From an uncultured Pseudomonas sp. (GTDB taxonomy: Bacteria > Pseudomonadota > Gammaproteobacteria > Pseudomonadales > Pseudomonadaceae): DNA of 63,229 bases. The notes under the pieces were generated by a model. That model made no database searches, was not told where the DNA came from, and saw only the letters and a program-made list of their open reading frames with translations. Positions 8,703-17,423 of the stretch are shown here, piece after piece (the stretch's first letter is position 1; each line of letters starts with the position of its first letter). The stretch spans positions 1-63,229 of the forward strand of contig NZ_CAMPHV010000030.1 in the NCBI RefSeq assembly GCF_946886105.1. The letters run 5' to 3'. A program made the translations under genes and the position numbers.

Positions 8703-9521
8703 TTATTTATTGCGCCACTGCGGTTCGCGCTTTTCCAGAAAGGCGTTGACCCCTTCGCGGGTGTCCGCGGCGTCGAACAGGTCGACGAAGCGCTCGCGCT
8801 CCTCGTTCAGCCAGGTGTTCGGGCTGCGTTCGCGGGCGCCCTGGATCAGCGGTTTGATCGTGCGGACCGCCACCGGGCTTTGCCGCGCCACCTTGGCCGC
8901 CAGCAGCAGGGCATGGCCGCGCGCTTCGCCGCTCTCCACCACTTGTTCGACCAGGCCGATGCGCAGCGCGGTTTCCGCGTCCAGGCGCTCGCCACAGAGG
9001 ATCATGCGTTTGGCCCAGCCTTCGCCGACCAGCCAGGCCAGGTTCTGTGTGCCGCCGGCACAGGGCAGCAGGCCCACGGTGGCTTCCGGCAGGGCCATCT
9101 GCGCGTGGCGCTCGGCGATGCGGATATCGCAGGCCAGTGCGCACTCCAGGCCGCCGCCCATGGCGTAACCGTTGATCGCGGCAATCGATACCCCGCGAAA
9201 ATCCCGCAGCGCCTCGAAGGCCTCGCCGAAGCGCCGGGCCATGTCGCGGGCGCGGGCCTTGTCGCCATCGGCGAACAGCTTGAGGTCGGCGCCGGCGCTG
9301 AAGAACTTGCCGCCCTGGCCGGTAATCACCAGGGCATAGATGTCATCGTCGCGGTTGAGGTGCTCGAGCAACTGCTTGAGGCCGATCAGCGAGTCGTGGT
9401 CCCAGGTATTGGCCGGCGGCTGATTGATGGTGATCAGCGCGGTGTTGCCGTGCTTTTCCACGGTCAGTTTGTGGGTCAGGTCGAATACACCGGGATGGTA
9501 GGGTTCGATGGCGTGGCTCAT
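8703..9521 (-). CDS. dspI: Enoyl-CoA hydratase/isomerase, DspI-like
   Basis: 272 residues from ATG 9521, supported by GAGGA just upstream. The crotonase fold is clear: oxyanion-hole segments GKFFSAGADLKLF and INGYAMGGGLE, and catalytic Glu candidates in GGGLECALA and MALPEATVGLLP. It would hydrate methacrylyl-CoA or a similar 2-enoyl-CoA made by the acyl-CoA dehydrogenase encoded just upstream. By position and length it corresponds to PA0745, reported as DspI and needed for the biofilm-dispersing fatty acid cis-2-decenoate in P. aeruginosa (from memory). Whether this homologue serves valine breakdown, dispersal signal synthesis or both cannot be told from sequence. Confidence 0.82.
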   Translation of the reverse strand: MSHAIEPYHPGVFDLTHKLTVEKHGNTALITINQPPANTWDHDSLIGLKQLLEHLNRDDDIYALVITGQGGKFFSAGADLKLFADGDKARARDMARRFGEAFEALRDFRGVSIAAINGYAMGGGLECALACDIRIAERHAQMALPEATVGLLPCAGGTQNLAWLVGEGWAKRMILCGERLDAETALRIGLVEQVVESGEARGHALLLAAKVARQSPVAVRTIKPLIQGARERSPNTWLNEERERFVDLFDAADTREGVNAFLEKREPQWRNK

Positions 9522-9540
9522 AAAGGTCCTCGTCGTTTTT

Positions 9541-9640
9541 TCTCCCCTCTCCCTCCGGGAGAGGGGGCGGGGGTGAGGGAAACTAAAGGTGTGGGCGACT
9601 TCGCCCCTCACCCTAACCCTCTCCCCAGAGGGGAGAGGGG
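9541..9640. repeat. Purine/pyrimidine-rich inverted repeat (CCCCTCTCCC type)
   Basis: Two hairpin-forming blocks, CTCCCTCCGGGAG near 9549-9561 and CTCCCCAGAGGGGAG near 9621-9635, flank GGGTGAGGG and CCCTCACCC arms. This is a common dispersed intergenic repeat type in gamma-proteobacteria. It fills the gap between the acyl-CoA dehydrogenase and hydratase genes. Confidence 0.7.
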
Positions 9641-9647
9641 ATAACAG

Positions 9648-10814
9648 CTACAGCAGGCGATCGAGCATGCCGCCTTGATCGAGCAGGCGGCGGGCGATGA
9701 TCACCCGCATGATTTCGTTGGTGCCTTCGAGTATCTGATGCACACGGCTGTCGCGTACCCAGCGTTCCAACGGGTAATCATTGAGATAACCGTAGCCGCC
9801 ATGGAGTTGCAGCGCCTCATTGCACAGGTTGAAACAGTGGTCGGTGGCGAAGCGTTTGGCCATGGCGCAGTACAGGCTGGCTTCGCTGTGCTGGTGATCG
9901 AGTTTGTGTGCGGCCAGGCGCACCATCTGCCGGCTGGCGGTGAGGTCGGTGAGCATGTCTGCGAGCTTGAATTGCAGCGACTGGAAGTCGCTGAGCGGTT
10001 TTCCGAACTGCTTGCGTTCCTCCACATAGCGCAGCGATTGTTCCAGCGCCGCCTGGGCCGCGCCGAGCGAGCAACTGGCGATATTGATGCGGCCGCCGTC
10101 CAGGCCCTTCATCGCATAGACGAAGCCCTGGCCTTCCGGGCCGATGCGGTTACCGACGGGGATGCGTACGCCTTCGAAGGTGATGGTGCGGGTCGGCTGC
10201 GCGCGCCAGCCCATCTTCAGCTCGTTGCGCCCGTACTTCACGCCCTCGGCGTCGGCCGGCACCAGGAAGCAGGACACGCCCTTGGCGCCGCTGTCTTCGC
10301 CGGTGCGCGCCATGACGATCAGCACATCGGTGCTGCCGGCGCCGGAGATAAAGCACTTGCTGCCATCGAGCACGTAGTGGTCGCCGTCACGCCGGGCGCG
10401 GGTGCGCAGATGCGCGGCGTCGGAGCCGGCGTCCGGCTCGGTCAGGCAGTAGGAGGCGAGCAGTTCGCCGCTGACCAGGCGCGGCAACCAGACGTCTTTC
10501 AGCGCCTGGTCGGCGAAGGAGGCGAGCATCCACGAGGCCATGTTGTGGATGGTGAGGAAGGCCGTGGTGGCGATGCAGCCGGCCGACAGCTGTTCGAAGA
10601 TCAGCGAGGCGGACAGCCGGGAAAGCCCCAGGCCGCCGTCCTCTTCCTGGATATACAGGGCCAGATAACCCTGCTCGGCTGCGCGCTTGATCACCTCGAC
10701 CGGGAAGTGGTGGTCGCGGTCCCAGTCGGCGGCGTGGGGCGCCAGTTCGCGGCTGGCGAATTGGCGGGCGCTGTCCACCAGCAGGCGTTGTTCATCGCTG
10801 AGTTCGAAGTCCAT
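9648..10814 (-). CDS. Acyl-CoA dehydrogenase (isobutyryl-CoA type)
   Basis: 388 residues with the usual three-domain acyl-CoA dehydrogenase layout: alpha (MDFELSDEQRLLVDSARQF), a beta domain with the FAD contact CLTEPDAGSDA and GSKCFISGAG, and a C-terminal helical domain. QILEGTNEIMR carries the catalytic Glu at the end. It is a soluble FAD enzyme passing electrons to ETF; context suggests isobutyryl-CoA to methacrylyl-CoA. The start is strongly coupled to the upstream binding-protein gene: that stop codon (TGAGGA) also supplies this gene's ribosome site, and the gap is six bases. Confidence 0.9.
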   Translation of the reverse strand: MDFELSDEQRLLVDSARQFASRELAPHAADWDRDHHFPVEVIKRAAEQGYLALYIQEEDGGLGLSRLSASLIFEQLSAGCIATTAFLTIHNMASWMLASFADQALKDVWLPRLVSGELLASYCLTEPDAGSDAAHLRTRARRDGDHYVLDGSKCFISGAGSTDVLIVMARTGEDSGAKGVSCFLVPADAEGVKYGRNELKMGWRAQPTRTITFEGVRIPVGNRIGPEGQGFVYAMKGLDGGRINIASCSLGAAQAALEQSLRYVEERKQFGKPLSDFQSLQFKLADMLTDLTASRQMVRLAAHKLDHQHSEASLYCAMAKRFATDHCFNLCNEALQLHGGYGYLNDYPLERWVRDSRVHQILEGTNEIMRVIIARRLLDQGGMLDRLL

Positions 10815-10820
10815 AAGTCC

Positions 10821-12068
10821 TCATTGCAGGGTCAGGGGTTGCCCAGCGGCGCGTCGCTCGGCCTGCCACTGGGCGAGGTCGGGCGATGTTTGGCTGGCGT
10901 CGAGACGATCGACGATCGCAAAGTAGTCCTGCTTGAGCGGGTCTTTTAGCACCTCGGCGCGGGTTTTCACTTTGACGACGTACATCGTCTGCGCGTTCTG
11001 GTGATCGAAGGCTCGCCACACTTGCGGGTCTTTGAGTAACTGGTAACGGTGGTTTTCCAGGGCTTTGATCAGCGCTTCGCTGTCCAGGCTCTTGGCCCGC
11101 TGGGCGGCATCGGCCCATTGATAGACGATACTGTAAGCCGAGGCGGCGGAACTCGATGGGTACATCTCGTAGCGTTGGCTGAAGGCTTTGACGAAGGCTT
11201 CGCCGCGCGCGGATTTCTCCAGGGCGGGTACGCGCCAGGTCCAGGGTTCGGTGCCGAGCACGCCCTCCATCAAGCCGGGGCCGGCCTGTTCGACCATGCT
11301 TTGGGTCAGGTTCGGTGCGACCACCTGCATGCGTGCGGTCAGGCCCAGGTCCTTGGCGATACGCATGGCGCGCACCAGGTCTTCTCCGAACAGCACCAAT
11401 ACCAGCACTTCGGCCTTGCTCGCGGCGGCTTGCTTCAGGGCCTTGGTGTAGTCGGCCAGGCGCGCGCCGGGGAAGGGCACCTTGGTGCCGGGATGTTTAC
11501 CGGGGTCGTCGCTGCCGGTGGTTTGGCGCAGCGAGCTCTCGGTGGTATGTCCCCAGGTGTAGTCGGCGGTGACGTAGAAGTAGTGCTTGTTCGGCAGGTT
11601 CTTGCTCAGGTAGCCGCCGAGGGCATGGGCGCTCATCCAGGCGTTATTGCACTCGCGGAACATATAGCGGTGGCCGTCTTTGCCGGTGGTGTCGTTGGAG
11701 TAGGTGAGGGTGCCGAAATACAGCAGGCCATGCTGCGCCGCGCGTTTGCTGGCGGCGATCGCCACCGCGCTGGACGAGCCGCCGAACAGCATGCTCGCGC
11801 CTTCCGCGGCCAGCTTGTCGACATTGCGCACCGCCTTCGACGGGCGCGAAGCGGTGTCCTTGGTGGACAGGCGCAAGGGGCGGCCGAGCACGCCGCCTTG
11901 GGCGTTCAGTTCGTCGATGGCGAGTATCGCTCCACGCATCTGGGCCAATCCCTCTTCCTTGTACGGGCCGGTGCGCGGGTAGTTGAGGCCGAGGGTGATC
12001 GGCTCAGCGGCCTGCGCACAGGCGGTGATCCCGGCCCACAGGGCCAGGGTGGCAGTCAGTCGTTGCAT
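10821..12068 (-). CDS. Periplasmic ligand-binding protein, ABC amino-acid type (copy 1)
   Basis: 415 residues. A signal peptide ending ACAQAAEP precedes a type I periplasmic-binding fold of the Leu/Ile/Val or urea/amide class (PITLGLNYPRTGPYKEEG, then AIDELNAQGGVLGRPLRL). No permease or ATPase gene is nearby. The stop overlaps the ribosome site of the acyl-CoA dehydrogenase gene, so it is embedded in the catabolic operon. It is alignable along its whole length with the protein from 12223-13476, with roughly two-thirds identity by eye, so the pair arose by tandem duplication. It could feed an ABC permease encoded elsewhere or serve as a periplasmic sensor. Ligand unknown. Confidence 0.85.
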   Translation of the reverse strand: MQRLTATLALWAGITACAQAAEPITLGLNYPRTGPYKEEGLAQMRGAILAIDELNAQGGVLGRPLRLSTKDTASRPSKAVRNVDKLAAEGASMLFGGSSSAVAIAASKRAAQHGLLYFGTLTYSNDTTGKDGHRYMFRECNNAWMSAHALGGYLSKNLPNKHYFYVTADYTWGHTTESSLRQTTGSDDPGKHPGTKVPFPGARLADYTKALKQAAASKAEVLVLVLFGEDLVRAMRIAKDLGLTARMQVVAPNLTQSMVEQAGPGLMEGVLGTEPWTWRVPALEKSARGEAFVKAFSQRYEMYPSSSAASAYSIVYQWADAAQRAKSLDSEALIKALENHRYQLLKDPQVWRAFDHQNAQTMYVVKVKTRAEVLKDPLKQDYFAIVDRLDASQTSPDLAQWQAERRAAGQPLTLQ

Positions 12069-12222
12069 GGCAGCTCTCCTCGTTTTTGTTATGGCTGAGA
12101 AGAGTTTTACGCCATTAGACCTATTGTTGAGATCGTCTTTTGGTCTAACAGGCCGCTCAAAAGCCCTGCATCGTCATGGTCGTCCCGGCTGTTACGCCGA
12201 GCGTTCAGTACATGGTAAATCC

Positions 12223-13476
12223 TCATTGCAACGTTATCGGCTGCCTGGCGTCGCGGCGTTCGGCTTGCCATTCGGCAAGGGACGGGGCGGCCTGGTCGCC
12301 GCTCATGCGGTCGACGATTTCGAAATAATCCTGCTTGAAATGGTCTTTCATCACTTCGTCGCGCGACTTGACCTTCACGGCGTAGATGGTCTGCACGTTC
12401 TGGTGATCGAAGGCGCGCCATTCCTGCTCGCCCTTCAACAGGCTGTAGCGGTGGCCTTCCAGGGCTTTGATCAGGGCTTCGCTGCCGAAGCTGTTGGCCC
12501 GCCTCGCCGCGTCGGCCCACTGGTGGACGATGCTGTAGGCCGAGGCGGCGGCGCTGGACGGGTACATCTCATAGCGCTTGCTGAAGCTTTTGACGAAGGC
12601 CATACCGGCTGTGGACTTCTCCAGCTCGGGCACCCGCCAGGTCCAGGGTTCGGTGCCGATCACGCCTTGCATCACGCTGGGGCCGGCATTCTCGACCATG
12701 CTCTGGGTCAGATTGGGCACCACGATCTGCATGCGTTTGTTCAGGCCCAGGCGATTGACGATACGCATGGCATGCACCATTTCTTCGCCGAACAGGATCA
12801 AAGCGAGCACTTCGGCGTCACTTTCCGCAGCCCGGGTCAGCGCGTCCTGATAGTCGGACATGTGCGCACCGGGGAAGGCCACTTTGACGCCGGGGTGGCG
12901 GGCCAGGTCGACGCTGGCAGTGGCCTGGCGCAGATCGCTTTCGGTGTTCAGCCCCCAGCTGTTGTCGGAGGTGACATAGAAGTAGCGCTTGTTCGGCAGG
13001 GTTTTGTGCAGGTAATGGCCGAGCACGCGGGCGCTCATCGAGGCGCTGTTGCACTCGCGGAACAGGTAGCGGTGGCCGTCCTTGCCGGTGGTGTCGTCGG
13101 CGTAGCTCAGGGCGCCGAAGTAGAGCAGGCCGCGTTCCTTGGCCCGCTTGCCGGCGGCGCTGGAACTGGTGGAGCCGCCAGAGCCGCCGAAGAGCATCAC
13201 CGCGCCTTCGTTGGCCAACTCGTCGACGTTGTGCACGGATTTTTCCGGGCGCGAGGCGTCGTCCCGGCTGGAAAGCCGGAGCGGTCGGCCGAGCACGCCG
13301 CCTTGGGCATTCAGCTCGTCGATGGCTAGTAGAGCGCCACGCATCTGTGCTAATCCCTCTTCCTTATAAGTGCCGGTGTGCGGATAGTTGAGCCCGAGGG
13401 TTACGGGATCGGAGGCTTGCGCACACGTGTTCAGCCCTGCCCAGCAGACCAAAGTGGCAAGGGTTTTCGATTTCAT
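12223..13476 (-). CDS. Periplasmic ligand-binding protein, ABC amino-acid type (copy 2)
   Basis: 417 residues, paralogue of the neighbouring binding protein. The signal peptide ends TCAQASDP. The mature protein opens VTLGLNYPHTGTYKEEG and ends WQAERRDARQPITLQ. A Ser-rich insertion-like stretch (GSGGSTSSSAAGKR) replaces the SSSAVAIAASKR of copy 1. The stop is followed by the same TGAGGA that links copy 1 to the acyl-CoA dehydrogenase, but here it leads only to ATG-TAC-TGA and 116 further non-coding bases. This looks like a duplicated gene end. GGGAGCA precedes the start. As with copy 1, no transporter partner is visible and the ligand is unknown. Confidence 0.85.
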   Translation of the reverse strand: MKSKTLATLVCWAGLNTCAQASDPVTLGLNYPHTGTYKEEGLAQMRGALLAIDELNAQGGVLGRPLRLSSRDDASRPEKSVHNVDELANEGAVMLFGGSGGSTSSSAAGKRAKERGLLYFGALSYADDTTGKDGHRYLFRECNSASMSARVLGHYLHKTLPNKRYFYVTSDNSWGLNTESDLRQATASVDLARHPGVKVAFPGAHMSDYQDALTRAAESDAEVLALILFGEEMVHAMRIVNRLGLNKRMQIVVPNLTQSMVENAGPSVMQGVIGTEPWTWRVPELEKSTAGMAFVKSFSKRYEMYPSSAAASAYSIVHQWADAARRANSFGSEALIKALEGHRYSLLKGEQEWRAFDHQNVQTIYAVKVKSRDEVMKDHFKQDYFEIVDRMSGDQAAPSLAEWQAERRDARQPITLQ

Positions 13477-13710
13477 AAAAGTGCTCCCTATTGTGGTTGT
13501 CCAATTGGGGAGCGCTTGTACGCTGTAACCTATATTCGTCGCATCTCATTTGTCCCAAGGCTGCGAACCATCGCACTTGCCATTCGTAAGGTTGTACGTG
13601 CGTGCCAGAGCTGCGTGCGAAAAATCGTGGATTCGATCGTTCTGCCAACCCCCCGGCGGACGCTGCCGCTAAGCGCAAACGCCCTGCCGGAATCGCACGC
13701 ATGGCTGCCG

Positions 13711-15219
13711 TCATTTCAACTGGATGGTCATGTTCGGCCCGTTCGGTACTCCGGCGTTCAGCGCGTCTTCGTCGAACCAGCGGCTGGTGACCGTCTTGGT
13801 CTCGGTGAAGAAGCGCACGCCCTGCTTGCCGTAGGCATGCAGGTCGCCGTAGAACGAGCCTTTCCAGCCGGTGAAGGAGAAGAACGGCAGGGGCACCGGC
13901 ACCGGTACGTTGATGCCGACCTGACCGACTTCCACCGCGTGCTGATAGTGCCGCGCCGCGCCGCCGGAGCGGGTGAAGATCGAGGTGCCGTTGCCGTAAG
14001 GGCTGGCGTTGACCAGTTCGATGGCCTGCTCCAGGGTGTCGACCTCCATGCACACCAGCACCGGGCCGAAGATCTCCTCGCGGTACAGGCCCATCTTGGG
14101 CGTCACCCCACGGAACAGCGTCGGGCCCAGCCAGTTGCCGTTCGGGTAACCCTCGACCGTGCACTGCGAGCCGTCGAGCAAGCATTCGGCACCTTCGGCC
14201 TTGCCCTCGGCGATCAGACGCACTACCCGCTGTTTGGCCTGCTGGCTGATCAGCGGGCCGAAGGCGGCGTGGCCATCGGTCCAGTAGCCGGGTTGCAGGT
14301 CGGCCATTTGCCCGCGTAATTCATCGATCCACTGCTTCGACTCGCCGACGAACACCGCGACGCTGATCGCCATGCAGCGCTGCCCGGCGGCGCCGCAACT
14401 TGCGCCGACCAGGTTGCTCAGTACCTGCTGCTTGTTGGCGTCGGGCATGATCACCATATGGTTCTTCGCCCCGGCGAAGGCTTGCACGCGCTTCAGGTGC
14501 GCGGTGCCGGTGCGGTAGATGTGCTGGCCGACCGGCACCGAACCGACGAAGGAAATCGCGCGGATATCCGGGTGGGTCAGCAGGCTGTCGACCACCTCAC
14601 GGGCGCCGTGCAGCACCTGCAACACGCCCTGGGGTGCGCCGGCTTCGATAAACAGTTCGGCCAGGCGGTTTGGGGTCAGTGGGTCCTGTTCGGATGGCTT
14701 GAGAATAAAGGTGTTGCCGGCGGCGATGGCCAGGGGAAACATCCACAGCGGAATCATCGCCGGGAAGTTGAACGGGGTGATGCCCACGCACACCCCCAGC
14801 GGCTGAATCCAGCTCGCGGTGTCGATATCGCGGGCCACGTTCTCCATGGTTTCGCCCATCGTCAGGCTGGCGATGTTGCAGGCCTGTTCGACCACCTCGA
14901 TGCCACGCCAGACATCGCCCTTGGCGTCGGCCAGGGTTTTGCCGGTTTCCCCGGCGAGGATTTCCGCCAGTTCGTCGTGGTGTTCCTTGAGCAAGTGCTG
15001 GTAGCGCAGCATCACCCGCGCGCGCTCGGATACCGGCACTTCGCGCCAGCTCAGAAAAGCCGCCTTGGCGCTGGCGATCGCCGCTTCGATTTCCTCGGCG
15101 GTGGCTTTCGGGGCCAGGGCCAGGACTTCCTGGGTCGCCGGGTCGGTGACTTCGATAAATTCGCGGGTGCGGCTTTCGCGCCATTCGCCGTCGATCAACT
15201 GGGGGATTGCCTTGGCCAT
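13711..15219 (-). CDS. mmsA: CoA-acylating methylmalonate-semialdehyde dehydrogenase
   Basis: 502 residues, the usual length for MmsA. Aldehyde dehydrogenase features: substrate/NAD loop [34 protein letters not shown], and the catalytic Cys in [10 protein letters not shown]. The Cys region and the [14 protein letters not shown] segment are typical of the CoA-acylating branch, which lacks the usual Glu base. It converts methylmalonate semialdehyde to propionyl-CoA (and malonate semialdehyde to acetyl-CoA) with NAD and CoA. GGAGAG precedes the ATG. It is the first gene of the leftward cluster, divergent from an AraC regulator. PAO1 has a second mmsAB locus elsewhere, so this could be a paralogue. 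Confidence 0.88.
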   Translation of the reverse strand: MAKAIPQLIDGEWRESRTREFIEVTDPATQEVLALAPKATAEEIEAAIASAKAAFLSWREVPVSERARVMLRYQHLLKEHHDELAEILAGETGKTLADAKGDVWRGIEVVEQACNIASLTMGETMENVARDIDTASWIQPLGVCVGITPFNFPAMIPLWMFPLAIAAGNTFILKPSEQDPLTPNRLAELFIEAGAPQGVLQVLHGAREVVDSLLTHPDIRAISFVGSVPVGQHIYRTGTAHLKRVQAFAGAKNHMVIMPDANKQQVLSNLVGASCGAAGQRCMAISVAVFVGESKQWIDELRGQMADLQPGYWTDGHAAFGPLISQQAKQRVVRLIAEGKAEGAECLLDGSQCTVEGYPNGNWLGPTLFRGVTPKMGLYREEIFGPVLVCMEVDTLEQAIELVNASPYGNGTSIFTRSGGAARHYQHAVEVGQVGINVPVPVPLPFFSFTGWKGSFYGDLHAYGKQGVRFFTETKTVTSRWFDEDALNAGVPNGPNMTIQLK

Positions 15220-15301
15220 TGTGCTCTCCAGGGTGAACCGCGAGGCGGCTTCGGTGGCTGTTGGTTCAGTGTTATAGCCTGCCAGGAACCCTTTGTGGAT
15301 T

Positions 15302-15347
15302 GACGATCTTGGTTGATGGATGGACTATCTTGGGATTGACTATTTGG
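15302..15347. promoter_or_regulatory. Candidate AraC-type operator: direct repeats between mmsA-like gene and regulator
   Basis: GACGATCTTGG (15302-15312) and GACTATCTTGG (15323-15333) match at 10 of 11 bases and start 21 bases apart, two helical turns. A weaker third copy, GACTATTTGG, is at 15338-15347. This is typical of AraC/XylS binding sites and sits 83-128 bases upstream of the mmsA-like start. Confidence 0.55.
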
Positions 15348-15372
15348 TCATAAACATTCTGATGGCTACTTT

Positions 15373-15389
15373 CCCGGATCGTATCCGGG
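15373..15389. repeat. CCCGGAT hairpin repeat
   Basis: CCCGGAT-CGT-ATCCGGG is a perfect 7-bp stem 17 bases before the regulator start, and one arm of the element family seen at 6375-6441. At this position it may affect regulator translation. Confidence 0.6.
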
Positions 15390-15405
15390 CTCCACAGGCG
15401 TTTCC

Positions 15406-16287
15406 ATGCAGGCTTATGTCGATACCTCCAATTGGCCGCTGCCGGCCAATGGCGTGCGTTTTATCACCCCGCCGCGGCTCCGGCGCGCGCTGGCCAAGCA
15501 TCCATTGGCCGTGGCTTGCCATCCGTTGGCCCTGGGTTTCTATCCGGAGGCCTTGGGCCATCGGATGAATCGGCCGCAGCCGGAGGATCACCTGTTGATC
15601 TATTGCCGCGCGGGCCAGGGTTGGTTGGAAACGGCGGATGGACGATTAGTTGTCAGTGGCGGCGATTTGTTGTTGTTACCCAAAGGCTTCGCCCACGCCT
15701 ATGGCGCCGATGCGCAGAAACCCTGGACGCTGTATTGGGTGCACTTCGATGGCGAGCTGGTGGCGGATTTTCTCCGGCCGCTGGGCAAAGGGCCGCTGTG
15801 GCGCATCGGTGTACAGCCGCGCTTGCTGGCCGAATTCGACGCGTTGCTCAATTTGCGCAAACAGGGTTTGAGCCTGCCGCATTTCATCCATGCCGCCCAC
15901 CAGCTGCAGGCGCTGCTGACATCGCTGGCGGTGCTGCCGGCGCGCGCCACCTTGAAATCCGGGCGGGTGCTGGATGTGGACGCGGTGCAGGCAGTGATGC
16001 GCGCCCATTTGCACGGCACCTTGAACCTCGACGAGTTGGCCGCGCAGTTCAAACTGTCGCGTTTCCACTTCGCCAAGACCTACCGCGCACTGACCGGCCA
16101 TGCGCCGATCCAGGATTTCATTCAGCTGAAAATGGCCCACGCCTGCCGTTTGCTCGACGAGGGCGAGCAGGGCATTCGCCAGGTCGCCGAGCAGTTGGGC
16201 TACGAGGACGTGTATTACTTCTCGCGACTGTTTCGCAAAGTGGTGGGCATGGCGCCCAGTCATTACCGGGCGTTGCACCTGGGGTAG
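15406..16287 (+). CDS. mmsR: AraC-family regulator, MmsR/PA0748-like
   Basis: 293 residues. An N-terminal cupin-like ligand domain (about 1-150, with CRAGQGWLETADGRLVVSGG and LLLPKGFAHAYG) precedes a C-terminal double helix-turn-helix (about 190-290: LNLDELAAQFKLSRFHFAKT and GYEDVYYFSRLFRKVVG). It is divergent from the mmsA-like gene with 21-base-spaced direct repeats between them, so it most likely activates that cluster in response to a metabolite such as 3-hydroxyisobutyrate. A CCCGGAT hairpin lies just before the ATG. It ends 11 bases from the convergent LodB-like gene. Family certain; the mmsR symbol is by analogy. Confidence 0.8.
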   Translation: MQAYVDTSNWPLPANGVRFITPPRLRRALAKHPLAVACHPLALGFYPEALGHRMNRPQPEDHLLIYCRAGQGWLETADGRLVVSGGDLLLLPKGFAHAYGADAQKPWTLYWVHFDGELVADFLRPLGKGPLWRIGVQPRLLAEFDALLNLRKQGLSLPHFIHAAHQLQALLTSLAVLPARATLKSGRVLDVDAVQAVMRAHLHGTLNLDELAAQFKLSRFHFAKTYRALTGHAPIQDFIQLKMAHACRLLDEGEQGIRQVAEQLGYEDVYYFSRLFRKVVGMAPSHYRALHLG

Positions 16288-16298
16288 TGCGCCCTCGC

Positions 16299-17423
16299 TC
16301 ACGCTCGCAACTGGCGGGCTTGCCAGAAATCCGACTGCGGCCAACGTTGTTCCTGGGCGTAGAGATAACGGCGCATTCCGCGGAATTCGCTGTAGCGTTG
16401 TTCGATCTGTTGGGCATGGCGTTCGGCGGCGCTGGCGTCGCCGTGCAGCCAGCCGATTATCGCCTCGGCGGCGGCGATGCCGTCTTCCAGGGCCTTGTGA
16501 ATGCCGCGGGCCAGCAGCGGGTCGAAACTGCTGGCGGCATCGCCCGCGGCCAGCCAGTTCTGCCCGACTACCCGATCCAAACGGTAGGAAGTGGCCGGGC
16601 TGGTGAGCATGCTGGCCGGCTCGAAGCCATAGCCCTGCAGGTTGCTGGCGGTATGGCGGGTGTCGGCCAATAGATTCAACCAGCGTCGCCATTCGCCGGC
16701 GTTGAGCCGGCGCAGGCCCGGTTGGTCGCAGGCCAGGGCGATGCACAGTTGCCCGTCGGGCAGGCTGGCGCGGTACCACCAGCCGTATTCCGCGGCCTCC
16801 AGCAGCGTCAGGCGGCTGTTGCTCGCCTCGGCGGGGCTGCTGAAGAAGCCGTAAACGCAGATCAGTTGGTCCAGCTCGATAGGGCGCGCGCCGACCAGTC
16901 GGGCGAAGCGGGCATGGGCGCCGCTGGCATCGATCACATAGTCGGCGTGCAGGTATTCGCTGGACTGCGCGGGGCCGCGCAGTTCCAGGCGATAGCCCTG
17001 GCCGTTGGTCTCGACGGCGCTGAGGCGGGTGTGGCTGCGCAGCTCGACGCCGCGCGCGTGCGCCTGGTCGGCCAACCAACGCTCGAATCGACGCCGATCC
17101 AGATGCCAGCCGTGGCCCTGGGGGTTGCTGAGAAAGTCGTTGTAGCCCAGTTCGTCGCTGCCCCAGGCGGAGCAGCTGCCCAGGCAGGGGTCGTGCTGTT
17201 GTTGGCGAAACTCGTCCCACAAACCGAGCTTGGCGAGCAGCAGACGGGTGTCCGGCGGCAGGCTTTCGCCGACCCGTTGCCGGCTGTAGTCGCCGGCTTC
17301 GAGCAGTTGCACGCCATCGATGCCGGCTCCGGCCAAGGCGAGGGCGGCCGCGCAGCCTGCCGGGCCGCCACCGATGATGGCGACCCGGCAGCGGCTCGGG
17401 GTGGGTTGAACGGCGCTACTCAT
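16299..17423 (-). CDS. lodB: LodB-like FAD-dependent oxidoreductase (quinone cofactor maturation)
   Basis: 374 residues from the ATG at 17423, which overlaps the stop of the quinoprotein gene by eight bases; the open frame extends further upstream but lies inside that gene. The N-terminal FAD motif is VAIIGGGPAGCAAALALAG, followed by VGESLPPDTRLLLAKLGLW as in flavin halogenase-like monooxygenases, and GQNWLAAGDAASSFDPLL near residue 280, the second FAD motif. LodB in Marinomonas mediterranea is required for building the cysteine tryptophylquinone of LodA, and such flavoproteins accompany LodA homologues. Adjacency and coupling to a LodA-like gene make the same role likely here. There is no signal peptide, so it would act in the cytoplasm. 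Confidence 0.85.
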   Translation of the reverse strand: MSSAVQPTPSRCRVAIIGGGPAGCAAALALAGAGIDGVQLLEAGDYSRQRVGESLPPDTRLLLAKLGLWDEFRQQQHDPCLGSCSAWGSDELGYNDFLSNPQGHGWHLDRRRFERWLADQAHARGVELRSHTRLSAVETNGQGYRLELRGPAQSSEYLHADYVIDASGAHARFARLVGARPIELDQLICVYGFFSSPAEASNSRLTLLEAAEYGWWYRASLPDGQLCIALACDQPGLRRLNAGEWRRWLNLLADTRHTASNLQGYGFEPASMLTSPATSYRLDRVVGQNWLAAGDAASSFDPLLARGIHKALEDGIAAAEAIIGWLHGDASAAERHAQQIEQRYSEFRGMRRYLYAQEQRWPQSDFWQARQLRA

